Source: Candidatus Pullilachnospira intestinigallinarum (GTDB lineage Bacteria; Bacillota; Clostridia; Lachnospirales; Lachnospiraceae). Taken from it: a stretch of 64,000 nt of DNA. Under the pieces are notes generated by a model. That model saw nothing but the letters and a program-made list of their open reading frames with translations, was not told the origin of the DNA and made no database searches. Made by a program: the position numbers and the translations under genes. The DNA lies in assembly GCA_018711275.1 (NCBI GenBank), contig DVIN01000021.1:1-64000 (forward strand), given 5' to 3'. This document shows, piece after piece, positions 9,901 through 16,841 of the stretch. The first letter of the stretch is position 1. Each line of letters begins with the position of its first letter.

Positions 9901-9942
9901 ACAGGAATTGTATGCAGAAAAAGAAAAGGTTTCTATCAGTAA
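6901..9942 (+). CDS. LPNTG-anchored surface adhesin, probable pilus tip protein
   Basis: The 1013-aa secreted wall protein starts with a basic N-terminus and signal peptide (about 1-47), then a Cys/His motif of the HIHTKECY...LICG type (about 91-107), a long Glu/Pro/Gly-rich region to about 230, and a large extracellular region. Residues of about 680-836 resemble a fibro-slime/PA14-like domain (FFGDDDMWVFLDGRLV, DIGGVHSS). A prealbumin-like/Cna-B-type module beginning near LKIQKEVVGDADPN follows, then the sorting signal LPNTG at 977, a hydrophobic span and a basic tail. As first gene of a pilin-sortase operon it is most likely the tip adhesin. GGGAGG lies 13 bases before the ATG, rather far, so the start is slightly uncertain. 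It lies just beyond the invertible segment. Confidence 0.88.
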   Translation: MKNKNLNRAGRRARTCGRSSRWKKAIACLAAAALLGTAYPSEFLAEAKGAQEETPAQENLPEITPSAEVSGTPTPAPQEEISSGGEETSHIHTKECYDGEGSLICGNGTEEADGNIPGEPGDSSGQQETPEQEGTEETGNGPVNTIPDEPEITDQEEGESTDTPDGQENSEQNPVGDQGKKEQNPADAAAQTVSLDETLSYENDIFSAEITVKGETEVVWQQDETESVEPAAEEQPTAPEGELELEAVPQQDGQPEYEAVENFARENGSEEEDILDITVLDLNFTYGGQPLDVSGCEITAEITPSDLVQQAANEIETASDAAEEAQAGVELTAVTEHEGQTEELDSVMVEKGQETMPVMTVALNAASPMLQVVTRTALNPTFTVQYYANLEVTDRDDGGYLEILNTDNGGNNQGGKLPTNGGNTPTTGLYLVDAGNGKREIRTHMELTELYTANEYDYFSAPSLPYVNIFRDNGNYTANEVWVLKEGKDASSTNEEDWEVHKGIVGATELHFTNNPDKASEPNTILIKEGTVIRLVANQTESAYDNAATFYDYDITDDGKTTWDGTNGSHGINSGSNYTGSGAKLAFGNANSGTGLHNESWNGNTLNQYNHSGGGLQGCTFGLVTGLDSEGHIQYASGVDAPNLFDDGSATGKSTYTDWSLGFNRSGDTYTLSSVNGADLDGLEYFNNPQTPGKDPYTHIWTNNFWPMDGRPGMDGLTGKYDARGEYSGFDGVKLFPTSDDGLAHNNMFGMQYSVEFELTEDYVGPLEYYFFGDDDMWVFLDGRLVCDIGGVHSSVGAYVNLWDYIAKGDAGKHTLKFYYTERGLSGSTCYMQFTLPSVSSVPPTYQNGQLKIQKEVVGDADPNTEFSFDISIWSDDGSAQGSDYSIARYTPDGQHIESSLLSDGKGTFKLKADEYVIIDYLQHGTHYTIKETNAEGFSVSNTIDNGNSNQSAEVTGTTPVGKNSIVIFTNTCTPRLPNTGGPGTTACVFGGILLMGLAYTGIVCRKRKGFYQ

Positions 9943-9969
9943 TTATTTTATGGAAGGGATAACAGAAAT

Positions 9970-11412
9970 ATGAAGATGTTTAAAAAGTTAGCCGGCCTGC
10001 TGCTGGCCATGATCATGGTATTTTCAATGTCAACGGTTGCCTCTGCGACACAGGGAACAAATGATAACAGCGGATCGATTACCATTAATGATGCGGTGGA
10101 AGGACATACCTACAACGCCTATCAGATTCTGGTGCTGGAAAGTTATAATACGGATGCAAAAGCATATGCTTACAAAGCGAATGCTGATTGGGCAGTCTGG
10201 CTGAAAGCCCAGACGCAGTATGTTTCTATTGATGCACAGGGTTATGTGACATGGGTTGAAGGAGCAGATGCGGCGGCGTTCGCCAAAGCAGCTCTTGCTC
10301 ATGCAACAGCAACAGGTATTAAGCCTGATGCTACAAAAACAGCAGACGGCACAGCTGTTTCCTTTACAGGTCTGAACCTGGGTTACTATCTGATCGATAC
10401 GACTCTCGGTACACTTTGCTCTCTGGATACCACAACACCGAATGTGGAGATGCAGGAGAAGAACGAGGTTCCTTCTCAGAAAAAGGAAGTTCAGGAAGAT
10501 TCCGATGGTTCCTGGGGTGATAAAAATACAGCTGAGATCGGTGATACCGTAAATTACAAAACTACGATCAATGCAAAAAAGGGTGCACAGGGCTATGTTC
10601 TCCATGATGTGATGTCCGCAGGACTGACATTAGATCCGGACTCTATTGAAGCAGCAGGACTGACAAAAGGACAGGATGCAAACAGCGGAGATTATCATGT
10701 TGTAACGACCGGCCTCGGTGATGGTTGTACTTTCGAGGTTGTGTTCCATCAGTCTTATCTTGATACGATCACAGCAAATACGGATATTGTGGTTACATAC
10801 AGTGCAGTGGTAAATGAAAATGCTCAGGTTTCTCCGTCGGACAATCCGAACACAACCAAGCTGGAGTATGGAGAGGCAAGTAGTCCGGAAGATAAATTTA
10901 CTCCTCCGTCAGAAACCAAAACCTACACCTTCAAAGTCGATGTTGTAAAGACAGATGACAAGAATAAGGTTCTCGACGGCGCCCGGTTCAAACTCTACGA
11001 CGCGAAAACCGGCGGAAATGAGATTGCGTTGGTTGAAGTTTCCGATGGCTTTTACCGTCTTGCCAAAGATGGCGAGACCGGTGTGGAATATATCACCACA
11101 GTAGACGGTCAGCTGGAAATCAAGGGCTTTGACGCCAACACCAATTACTATCTGGAAGAGACCAAGGCCCCTGACGGATACAACAAACTGGCGGAACGTG
11201 TGGAGATCGCTGTGAAAGAGGCCAATCTGAATGCATCTGTTTCCAATGATACCTGGCAGAGCGGCGGCGTACATATCGTAAACAAAACCGGCAGCCTGAT
11301 ACCGTCCACCGGCGGTATGGGAACCACCATCTTCTATATCATCGGCGGCGTGCTGGTGGCAGCGGCGGGTATCTTCTTTGTGATCAGAAGACGCGTCAGC
11401 GCAGGAAAATAA
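9970..11412 (+). CDS. Major (backbone) pilin with isopeptide-type domains
   Basis: The 480-aa precursor has a signal peptide ending near ASA (residue about 27) and an N-terminal pilin domain with YNAYQIL. KNEVPSQKK is like the pilin-motif region that supplies the linking lysine. A D2-type domain follows (IGDTVNYKTTI to about 305), then a SpaA/Cna-B domain with the E-box YYLEETKAPDGYN that supports internal isopeptide bonds. The sorting signal is IPSTG (about 444-448), with a hydrophobic segment and RRR tail. These features define a Gram-positive fimbrial shaft subunit polymerised by a class C sortase, encoded two genes on. It lies 27 bp after the adhesin gene in the same operon. Substrate specificity of the pilus is unknown. 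Confidence 0.92.
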   Translation: MKMFKKLAGLLLAMIMVFSMSTVASATQGTNDNSGSITINDAVEGHTYNAYQILVLESYNTDAKAYAYKANADWAVWLKAQTQYVSIDAQGYVTWVEGADAAAFAKAALAHATATGIKPDATKTADGTAVSFTGLNLGYYLIDTTLGTLCSLDTTTPNVEMQEKNEVPSQKKEVQEDSDGSWGDKNTAEIGDTVNYKTTINAKKGAQGYVLHDVMSAGLTLDPDSIEAAGLTKGQDANSGDYHVVTTGLGDGCTFEVVFHQSYLDTITANTDIVVTYSAVVNENAQVSPSDNPNTTKLEYGEASSPEDKFTPPSETKTYTFKVDVVKTDDKNKVLDGARFKLYDAKTGGNEIALVEVSDGFYRLAKDGETGVEYITTVDGQLEIKGFDANTNYYLEETKAPDGYNKLAERVEIAVKEANLNASVSNDTWQSGGVHIVNKTGSLIPSTGGMGTTIFYIIGGVLVAAAGIFFVIRRRVSAGK

Positions 11413-11435
11413 AAAGGATTTTGCCGGACTGCGGG

Positions 11436-11451
11436 GAAGGCGTCTGCCTTC
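11436..11451 (+). repeat. Small hairpin before the long pilin-sortase hairpin
   Basis: GAAGGC (11436-11441) and GCCTTC (11446-11451) with a four-base loop form a short hairpin just after the pilin stop. It sits directly upstream of the 23-bp hairpin and may stack with it. No T-tract follows. Confidence 0.5.
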
Positions 11452-11458
11452 TCTGCTG

Positions 11459-11511
11459 CCGGCTTCACCGTTATCCTGCGGAAGGAAACCGCAGGATAAC
11501 GGTGAAGCCGG
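11459..11511 (+). repeat. Perfect 23-bp inverted repeat between pilin and sortase
   Basis: Positions 11459-11481 are the exact reverse complement of 11489-11511, with a seven-base loop AAGGAAA. There is no T-run after it, so it is not a classic terminator. In the mRNA it would be a very stable hairpin protecting the pilin message 3' end or damping downstream expression, which could give high pilin and low sortase levels. The role is inferred. Confidence 0.85.
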
Positions 11512-11559
11512 AAGGCGGAATCGTTACATTTCAGGTTACAGTGAGAAGGAGAACTCTGC

Positions 11560-12402
11560 ATGAAAAAACGAAAAGTCACCACTGTGTTTTTCCTGTTGCT
11601 TTTTCTTGCAGGGCTGTCTTTGTTATTGTACCCGACGGTCAGCAACTGGTGGAATACCATGCACCAGTCCAGGGCTATCACGGAGTATTCTCAGCAGGCG
11701 GAGAATATCAACCGGGAAGAATATGAGAAGATGTGGCGCGAAGCTCAGGAGTACAATGCCGCTCTGAGGGAAAATCCAGACCGGTTTCTGATGACGGAAG
11801 AGGAAAAACAACAGTATGAACAATTGCTGCAGGTATCGGATACCGGAATGATCGGATATGTGGATATCCCGGCTATCGACTGTTCCATGCCATTTTATCA
11901 CGGAACGGATGAGGCGGTTCTGCAAGTGGCCGCAGGTCACCTGGAGGGGACGTCGCTTCCTGTGGGAGGAATGGGCACCCACTGCGCTATTTCCGGGCAC
12001 CGGGGACTTCCCAGCGCCAGGCTGTTTACCGATCTGGACAAATTAAAAGAGGGCGATCTGTTTACCCTTCGGGTGCTGGAGGAAAGCCTTACTTATGAAG
12101 TGGATCAGATCCTGATCGTGGAGCCGGAGGATATGGAAGCTCTTGCCATCGATCCGATGCAGGATTACTGTACGCTGATCACCTGCACCCCCTATGGGAT
12201 CAACAGCCACCGACTGCTGGTGAGGGGGCATCGGGTGCTGCTTGCGGAGGAGACAGAACCGGAGAAAACAGAGGAGGATCACTTTCCTGTGCTTCCCGTG
12301 GCGCTTGCCGTACCGGCTGCCGCAGTGATGGCGGCGCTGCTGGTGAAATGCAGAAGCAGAAAAAAGAAAAAAAGAAGAAAAGAAATATCTGACAGAAAAT
12401 GA
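11560..12402 (+). CDS. Class C (pilus-assembly) sortase
   Basis: This membrane-bound cysteine transpeptidase polymerises pilin subunits. The 280-aa protein has an N-terminal transmembrane segment (about 7-25) and a catalytic core with H147 (SGHRG), C209 (TCTPYG) and R218 (NSHRLLVRG). A second C-terminal transmembrane segment with a Lys/Arg-rich tail follows, as in class C enzymes. The canonical N-terminal lid motif (DP[WYF]) is not obvious; ENPDRF near residue 71 is the closest stretch. It is the only sortase in the window and so would have to handle the LPNTG, IPSTG and perhaps PVKTG signals encoded around it, unless a housekeeping sortase elsewhere anchors the base. AAGGAG supports the start. 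Confidence 0.93.
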   Translation: MKKRKVTTVFFLLLFLAGLSLLLYPTVSNWWNTMHQSRAITEYSQQAENINREEYEKMWREAQEYNAALRENPDRFLMTEEEKQQYEQLLQVSDTGMIGYVDIPAIDCSMPFYHGTDEAVLQVAAGHLEGTSLPVGGMGTHCAISGHRGLPSARLFTDLDKLKEGDLFTLRVLEESLTYEVDQILIVEPEDMEALAIDPMQDYCTLITCTPYGINSHRLLVRGHRVLLAEETEPEKTEEDHFPVLPVALAVPAAAVMAALLVKCRSRKKKKRRKEISDRK

Positions 12403-12414
12403 GGAGGGATACTC

Positions 12415-13161
12415 ATGAAGTATGACGCATTGAAGAAAAAAGCAAAGAATTTTGCCGTGTTTCTGGCGGCGGGGCTTTTGTTTCTGGGAACGGCGGTTCC
12501 GGCCCGGGCAGAGGATTATTCTGCGGAAAGAGAAGGAAGCATCCGGATTCAGCTGAAGGATCTGGGAACCGGACTGGAGCAGGTGGAGTTCTGCGTATAT
12601 CCGGTGGGCACCCCGTTTGTGAAAGACAAGAATGTTTACTGGGCGCTGAATCAGGAACTGGAAAGCACGGGAGTAGACCTGAATGAACTTACCACCGGAG
12701 GCCAGGTCAGAGAAGCGGCGGAAATTCTGGAGGATGCCGTGGCAGGCGCGGAGATTGTGCCGGAAAAAGGGTATACCGACGCGAACGGTACCGTGACATT
12801 TCCTGAAATGGAACAGGGCGTGTATCTGATCTGCCAGACAGAAAATGCGTATGGATCATCGGAACCTTCGCTGGTCAGCATTCCGGGGCGCGAGCTGGAT
12901 GAAGACGGCGCTATGGTGGGCTGGGATTACGATGTGGAAATTACTCCGAAGTCGGAGCCGCCCAAACCGTCCGTAACCCCTTCCCCGGAAACGACGCCTG
13001 GCCCCACGGTCACTCCGTCTCCCCAGGATCAGAGAGAGAGCAGTCCGGTAAAAACCGGCGACAGCAGCGCTGTGTGGACATGGGGAGGAATCCTGCTGCT
13101 GGCAGGCGAACTGATCCTGCTGTCCGCAACGGTTGTCAGAAGGCGCAACGCCGGACGGTGA
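12415..13161 (+). CDS. Minor/basal pilin with PVKTG sorting signal
   Basis: The 248-aa protein has a signal peptide cleaved near ARA (about residue 32) and one prealbumin-like pilin domain with a typical GTVTFPEMEQGVYLICQTE strand. A Pro/Thr-rich wall-spanning stalk follows (about 183-208), then SPVKTGD (from 210), a hydrophobic segment and an RRR tail. The sorting signal departs from LPxTG, which suggests recognition by another (housekeeping) sortase and a role as basal anchor. It starts 13 bp after the sortase gene with GGAGGG before the ATG, so it is in the same operon. Confidence 0.85.
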   Translation: MKYDALKKKAKNFAVFLAAGLLFLGTAVPARAEDYSAEREGSIRIQLKDLGTGLEQVEFCVYPVGTPFVKDKNVYWALNQELESTGVDLNELTTGGQVREAAEILEDAVAGAEIVPEKGYTDANGTVTFPEMEQGVYLICQTENAYGSSEPSLVSIPGRELDEDGAMVGWDYDVEITPKSEPPKPSVTPSPETTPGPTVTPSPQDQRESSPVKTGDSSAVWTWGGILLLAGELILLSATVVRRRNAGR

Positions 13162-13211
13162 TACCGATGGCAGAAGCTCACGGAGATCCGGACAGGGCAG
13201 GAGGCGGTCAG

Positions 13212-13385
13212 ATGGAAATACGTACAGAAGATGAGAAGAGAAAAACGCCGGTTTCCCTGGAAGAGGAAATCCTCTGTCGGAACACGGAGGATCCCATGGA
13301 TTTCTGGATCTGGCTGAACCAGCGGATTCAGCGATCTGTGAAGCCGGAAAATGATCGGGAAACAGGGGGGAAAGCCGGAGATTGA
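13212..13385 (+). CDS. 57-residue small protein in the pilus operon
   Basis: The coding region begins at ATG 13212, 7 bases after a perfect AGGAGG (13199-13204), and ends at TGA 13385, just before the LytTR gene. The protein is charged and soluble, starts MEIRTEDEKRK and has a Trp-containing stretch PMDFWIWLNQRIQ. It has no signal peptide or known domain that I recognise. An in-frame ATG at 13167 has a poorer ribosome site. The tight placement between the minor pilin and the regulator suggests a regulatory or partner role, but this is a guess. Confidence 0.6.
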   Translation: MEIRTEDEKRKTPVSLEEEILCRNTEDPMDFWIWLNQRIQRSVKPENDRETGGKAGD

Positions 13386-13399
13386 GGAAAGGTGCTTCT

Positions 13400-14182
13400 A
13401 TGAGAATTGCAGTCTGTGACAGAAAAACGGAGGATCGGGAAGAGCTGAAAAAACAGATTTCCGAATACTGGCGGGACGTCTCGGTGGATGTGGCCGACAG
13501 CGGAGAGGAAATTTTCCGGCGTATCCAGGAGGGAAGCCGGTATGATATGGTCTTTCTCAATGTGGAAGACAATGACAGAGAAAATCTGGAAACAGGAGAG
13601 GCGCTGCACAGGCAGTTCCCTGATATCGCCCTGATCCTGGACAGCACAAGCCGCGTCTTTGGTGTGGAAGCTTTTGAAATGGATGCCCTGTATTATCTTG
13701 TGAAACCGTACACACCGGAAGTTTTCCGGAAGATCCATTCCCGGTTCCGGAAACCGGACGGAACCATGGGAAAGGTTTCCATGGACGGGAAGATTTCCAT
13801 GGATGAAAATGTTTCTGTGGACAAAAGGCTCCCCGTGGACAGAACGATTCCCATAGGAAAAGAAAAGCTCAGAGAGATTTCCCATCGTCAGATTGTTTAT
13901 CTGGAAAGCTGTCACAATTATCTTCTGATTCATCTTACCAGCGGGGCAATGCTGAAAATCAGGGGAAGTATGCAGGAAGTGATGGATACGGCCGGCAGTT
14001 ATTTTCTGCGGGTAAACCGGCACTATATCGTCAACATGGAAGCCATCACCGGAATAAGGGGAAACAGCTGTGAGGCTGCCGGACGCGTTTTTACCTTCAG
14101 CAGAAAAAACAGAACCGCAAACAAAAAGAAATATTCGGACTGGCTGTTCAGAAAAGCGATCGGCGAGGCGGCTCTGGATTAA
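13400..14182 (+). CDS. LytTR-family response regulator with degenerate receiver
   Basis: The 260-aa protein has an N-terminal CheY-like domain (1-120) and a C-terminal LytTR DNA-binding domain (about 155-255). The latter has IVYLESCHNYLLIHL, KIRGSMQEV and FLRVNRHYIVNM, as in AgrA/LytR-type regulators. The receiver lacks the phosphoacceptor: the expected Asp is N54 (VFLNVED), and one of the paired acidic residues is R8 (CDRK). K102 of LVKPY is kept. Phosphorylation control is therefore unlikely. The linker carries five hexapeptide repeats. No histidine kinase is adjacent. The ATG at 13400 follows GAGGAAAGG, preferred over TTG 13382. It probably regulates the pilus operon. Confidence 0.85.
   Translation: MRIAVCDRKTEDREELKKQISEYWRDVSVDVADSGEEIFRRIQEGSRYDMVFLNVEDNDRENLETGEALHRQFPDIALILDSTSRVFGVEAFEMDALYYLVKPYTPEVFRKIHSRFRKPDGTMGKVSMDGKISMDENVSVDKRLPVDRTIPIGKEKLREISHRQIVYLESCHNYLLIHLTSGAMLKIRGSMQEVMDTAGSYFLRVNRHYIVNMEAITGIRGNSCEAAGRVFTFSRKNRTANKKKYSDWLFRKAIGEAALD
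13769..13858 (+). repeat. Five 18-bp repeats coding hexapeptides in the LytTR linker
   Basis: Five consecutive 18-bp units encode GKVSMD, GKISMD, ENVSVD, KRLPVD and RTIPIG (residues 124-153), alternating hydrophobic and acidic positions. They join the pseudo-receiver to the LytTR domain. The first two units differ little, which suggests duplication. Confidence 0.75.
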
Positions 14183-14194
14183 AACAGAATAAGA

Positions 14195-14252
14195 GGCAGC
14201 CGGGAGAACAATTCAACAGAAGAAACTGTTGTTGTTCTCCCGGCTGCCTTTT
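14195..14252 (+). terminator. Terminator of the pilus operon
   Basis: Arms 14195-14211 and 14232-14248 are perfect 17-bp inverted repeats. An inner CAACAG/CTGTTG stem (14214-14219, 14226-14231) extends the hairpin. It is followed by CTTTTG-type sequence. It lies between the rightward pilus operon and the leftward SPFH/ribbon-helix-helix genes and may serve both. Confidence 0.8.
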
Positions 14253-14269
14253 GTGCCTGCAGGTTTCCG

Positions 14270-14455
14270 CTATTCCTGCGCGTCATTCTTTTTCCCTTTT
14301 CGCTTCTTTACGCATTCCGTCAGCAAATATTCAATCTGACCATTGACGGAGCGAAAGTCGTCTTCGGCCCACTGGGCCAGCTCCGCATACAGCGATGCGG
14401 ACAATCGGAGGGGAATCTGCTTTTTTGCCTTATCTTTTGACTTTGAGTCAGCCAT
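14270..14455 (-). CDS. Small ribbon-helix-helix DNA-binding protein
   Basis: The 61-aa protein is Lys-rich at both ends with a central [19 protein letters not shown] segment and [14 protein letters not shown]. This is the beta-strand, helix, helix pattern of Arc/MetJ/CopG repressors. It is encoded 63 bp downstream of the SPFH gene on the same strand, with GGGGG before the ATG. A palindrome over the SPFH promoter is a natural binding site, so it is probably the autorepressor of the pair. An antitoxin is the alternative, but no toxin-like partner is visible. Confidence 0.75.
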   Translation of the reverse strand: MADSKSKDKAKKQIPLRLSASLYAELAQWAEDDFRSVNGQIEYLLTECVKKRKGKKNDAQE

Positions 14456-14518
14456 AACAGCCCCCTTTCTGTTGGAACAATGTAATAATTGAAAATTTCA
14501 GGTCCGCTGCCGGAGAAA

Positions 14519-15514
14519 TCAGTACAGGCTTCCGCTGTTGACGATAGGCTGTGCGTCCTTGTTGCCGCACAGAACCACCAGCAGGTTGCTGACCATGGCG
14601 GCTTTCCTCTCCTCGTCCAGCTCTACAATTTCGTTCTCGGACAGCTGCTGCAGGGCCATCTGTACCATGCCCACAGCGCCTTCCACGATTTTCTGGCGGG
14701 CGTCGATGATGGCGGCTGCCTGCTGCCGCTGCAGCATGGCGGAGGCGATTTCCGGCGCGTAGGCCAGATGGGTGATGCGCACGTCTTCGATTACGATGCC
14801 GGCGTCTTCCACCTTCTCCTGCAGCTCCTTCTGCATGATATCCGCGATTTCCTGGCTGCTGCCCCGGAGGGATTTTTCCTCGGCGCTTTCCGCGGTATCG
14901 TAGGGATATCTGCGGGCGGCATTTCTGGTGATGGCGTCACACTGGATGGACAGGTACCGGGCAAAATTCTCCACGTTCAGCACTGCTTTGGTGGCGTTGG
15001 CCACATGCCAGATTACCACGGTACCGATCTCCACAGGATTTCCCTGGGCGTCGTTGACCTTCTGCTTCTGATTGTTCAGGGTCAGCGTTTTCAGGGAAAC
15101 ACTTTTTTTCGCGCCGCTGACGGCAGGCATATCTTTGCCGGCTGCCACCGGAGTCCGCTCTGCTGCCGGATTGACGGCGGAGCAGAAGGGAACCACCCAG
15201 TAGAATCCTGCGTGATACAGGGTTCCGTAGTACTTTCCGAACAGGGTCAGCACCAGGGCTTCGTTGGGATGAATCACCTTCAGGCCGCACAGAAGCAGAA
15301 GTCCGGCCACCAGCCCCACCACAAACACGGTGATGGAAATTCCCAGAAGAACGGGATGCACCACTTCATTTCGATCCGGCCCGGCGGTGGAGAAGATAAT
15401 CCCCACCACGAAAAAGGCGGTGGAACCGATCAGAAGAAACAGCGACAACAGCAGCATGGGAATTCCGCCCAACGGCTTCAGAATACGCTCCTCTGTGATT
15501 GATGATTTTTCCAT
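14519..15514 (-). CDS. SPFH/band-7 (stomatin-like) membrane protein
   Basis: This is a membrane-scaffold protein of the stomatin/flotillin superfamily. Two hydrophobic segments (about residues 16-45 and 52-78) are followed by the SPFH domain starting [20 protein letters not shown], then an Ala/Glu/Gln-rich helical region ([26 protein letters not shown]) that drives oligomerisation. The ATG at 15529 overlaps the ribosome site GGAGG, so the next ATG (15514, [10 protein letters not shown]) is taken as the start (331 aa). It is first gene of a leftward two-gene operon with the ribbon-helix-helix protein. Stress or membrane-domain roles are typical for the family; the specific job here is unknown. 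Confidence 0.88.
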   Translation of the reverse strand: MEKSSITEERILKPLGGIPMLLLSLFLLIGSTAFFVVGIIFSTAGPDRNEVVHPVLLGISITVFVVGLVAGLLLLCGLKVIHPNEALVLTLFGKYYGTLYHAGFYWVVPFCSAVNPAAERTPVAAGKDMPAVSGAKKSVSLKTLTLNNQKQKVNDAQGNPVEIGTVVIWHVANATKAVLNVENFARYLSIQCDAITRNAARRYPYDTAESAEEKSLRGSSQEIADIMQKELQEKVEDAGIVIEDVRITHLAYAPEIASAMLQRQQAAAIIDARQKIVEGAVGMVQMALQQLSENEIVELDEERKAAMVSNLLVVLCGNKDAQPIVNSGSLY

Positions 15515-15539
15515 AATCTGTACCTCCATGAGATAGAAA

Positions 15540-15560
15540 ATGATATTAATTTAATATCAT
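15540..15560. promoter_or_regulatory. Palindromic operator at the SPFH promoter
   Basis: ATGATATTA (15540-15548) and TAATATCAT (15552-15560) are perfect 9-bp inverted repeats around ATT. The palindrome starts 2 bp downstream of the -10 and would cover the start point. It is a likely target of the ribbon-helix-helix protein from the same operon. Confidence 0.65.
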
Positions 15561-15561
15561 T

Positions 15562-15590
15562 ATAATACTCCTGGGCGCAGGCGATGTCAA
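15562..15590 (-). promoter_or_regulatory. Strong promoter of the SPFH operon
   Basis: Read leftward: TTGACA (15590-15585), 17-bp spacer, TATTAT (15567-15562). The consensus -35 and spacing make this a strong sigma-A promoter, which fits the need for a repressor site just downstream. Confidence 0.8.
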
Positions 15591-15697
15591 TAAGGGAAGC
15601 GGAAATTTTATACAATAATGGTGGTAAAACTGAAGTTGCCTAAACGGAAGGGATTTGATAATATGAAACAGAAAATATATCAGACAAGGAATCAAAC

Positions 15698-16822
15698 ATG
15701 AGAGAAATACAACTATATCTTCATATTCCCTTCTGTATCCGGAAATGCGGATACTGTGATTTCCTGTCCGGTCCGGCAGACGAGAGGGCTCAGCGGGCCT
15801 ACACGGAGGCGCTGCTTCGGGAGATCCGGGTTCTGGGGCAGCGGACGGAGGCGGCGGTATCCACCGTTTTCATCGGCGGGGGCACGCCTTCCGTGCTTCG
15901 CGCAGACTGGATGGAGGAGATTCTGGACCAGCTTCGGGCATCCTTCCGGCTGCTGCCGGAGGCGGAGATCTCCATGGAGGCCAATCCCGGCACGGTGACG
16001 CCTGAAAAACTGAAAGCTTATCTGCGGGGAGGCGTCAACCGGATCAGCTTCGGCTGCCAGTCGGCGGACAATGAGGAACTGCGGCTTCTGGGACGGATTC
16101 ACAGCTGGGAGGAATTTCTGGAGAGCTTCTCTATGGCACGGGAAGCGGGATTTGCCAATATCAATGTGGATCTGATGTCGGGGCTTCCAAACCAGACGGC
16201 AGCCTCCTGGGAGCGGACGCTTCGGCGGACGGCGGCATTGGGACCGGAACATATTTCCGCCTACAGCCTGATCATCGAGGAGGGAACTCCTTTTGCTCAG
16301 AGGCCGCTTCCGCTTCCGGATGAGGAGGAGGAACGGCTGATGTATGAACGCACCGGCCAGATCCTGAAGGAATACGGGATGGAACAGTACGAGATTTCCA
16401 ACTATGCCCGGCCGGGATATGCCTGCCGCCACAACATCGGCTACTGGACCGGAAAGGAGTATCTGGGCATGGGGCTGGGAAGCTCCTCCCTGATGGAGGG
16501 AGAGCGGTTTTCCAATACTTCTGACATGAAAGAATATCTGGAGGACAGCGGCCATCCCGGGCGGCTGCGCAGGGACCGCCAGAAACTGTCTGAAAAAGAC
16601 CGGATGGAAGAATTCATGTTCCTGGGACTGCGGATGACGGCGGGAATCAGCGAGAAGGATTTTCTGGATACCTTTGGAAGAGAGATTCATACGGTTTACG
16701 GCTCTGTGATCAGAAAATACGTGGAGGGCGGATTTCTCGGGGAAGAAAAGGGAAGACTGTATCTGACCAGGAAAGGCATCAGCGTCAGCAATCCCATTCT
16801 GGCGGATTTCCTGCTGGATTAG
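15698..16822 (+). CDS. hemW: HemW, radical SAM heme chaperone
   Basis: HemW was long annotated as oxygen-independent coproporphyrinogen oxidase but is a heme-handling chaperone. The 374-aa protein has the radical-SAM CxxxCxxC as C13, C17 and C20 (FCIRKCGYCDF), then FIGGGTPS, NPGTV, RISFGCQS, NVDLMSGLPNQT and the C-terminal HemW domain. True HemN enzymes carry a fourth cysteine right after the motif, which is absent here, supporting HemW. In B. subtilis it follows lepA directly; here it is displaced by the inserted pilus block. Confidence 0.93.
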   Translation: MREIQLYLHIPFCIRKCGYCDFLSGPADERAQRAYTEALLREIRVLGQRTEAAVSTVFIGGGTPSVLRADWMEEILDQLRASFRLLPEAEISMEANPGTVTPEKLKAYLRGGVNRISFGCQSADNEELRLLGRIHSWEEFLESFSMAREAGFANINVDLMSGLPNQTAASWERTLRRTAALGPEHISAYSLIIEEGTPFAQRPLPLPDEEEERLMYERTGQILKEYGMEQYEISNYARPGYACRHNIGYWTGKEYLGMGLGSSSLMEGERFSNTSDMKEYLEDSGHPGRLRRDRQKLSEKDRMEEFMFLGLRMTAGISEKDFLDTFGREIHTVYGSVIRKYVEGGFLGEEKGRLYLTRKGISVSNPILADFLLD

Positions 16823-16841
16823 GAAAACGCGAAAGAAACAG

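Noticed and set aside
14270-15514. Toxin-antitoxin module for the ribbon-helix-helix/SPFH pair
   Set aside because: The partner is a 331-aa membrane SPFH protein, not a toxin-type protein; gene order and sizes do not fit known toxin-antitoxin pairs.
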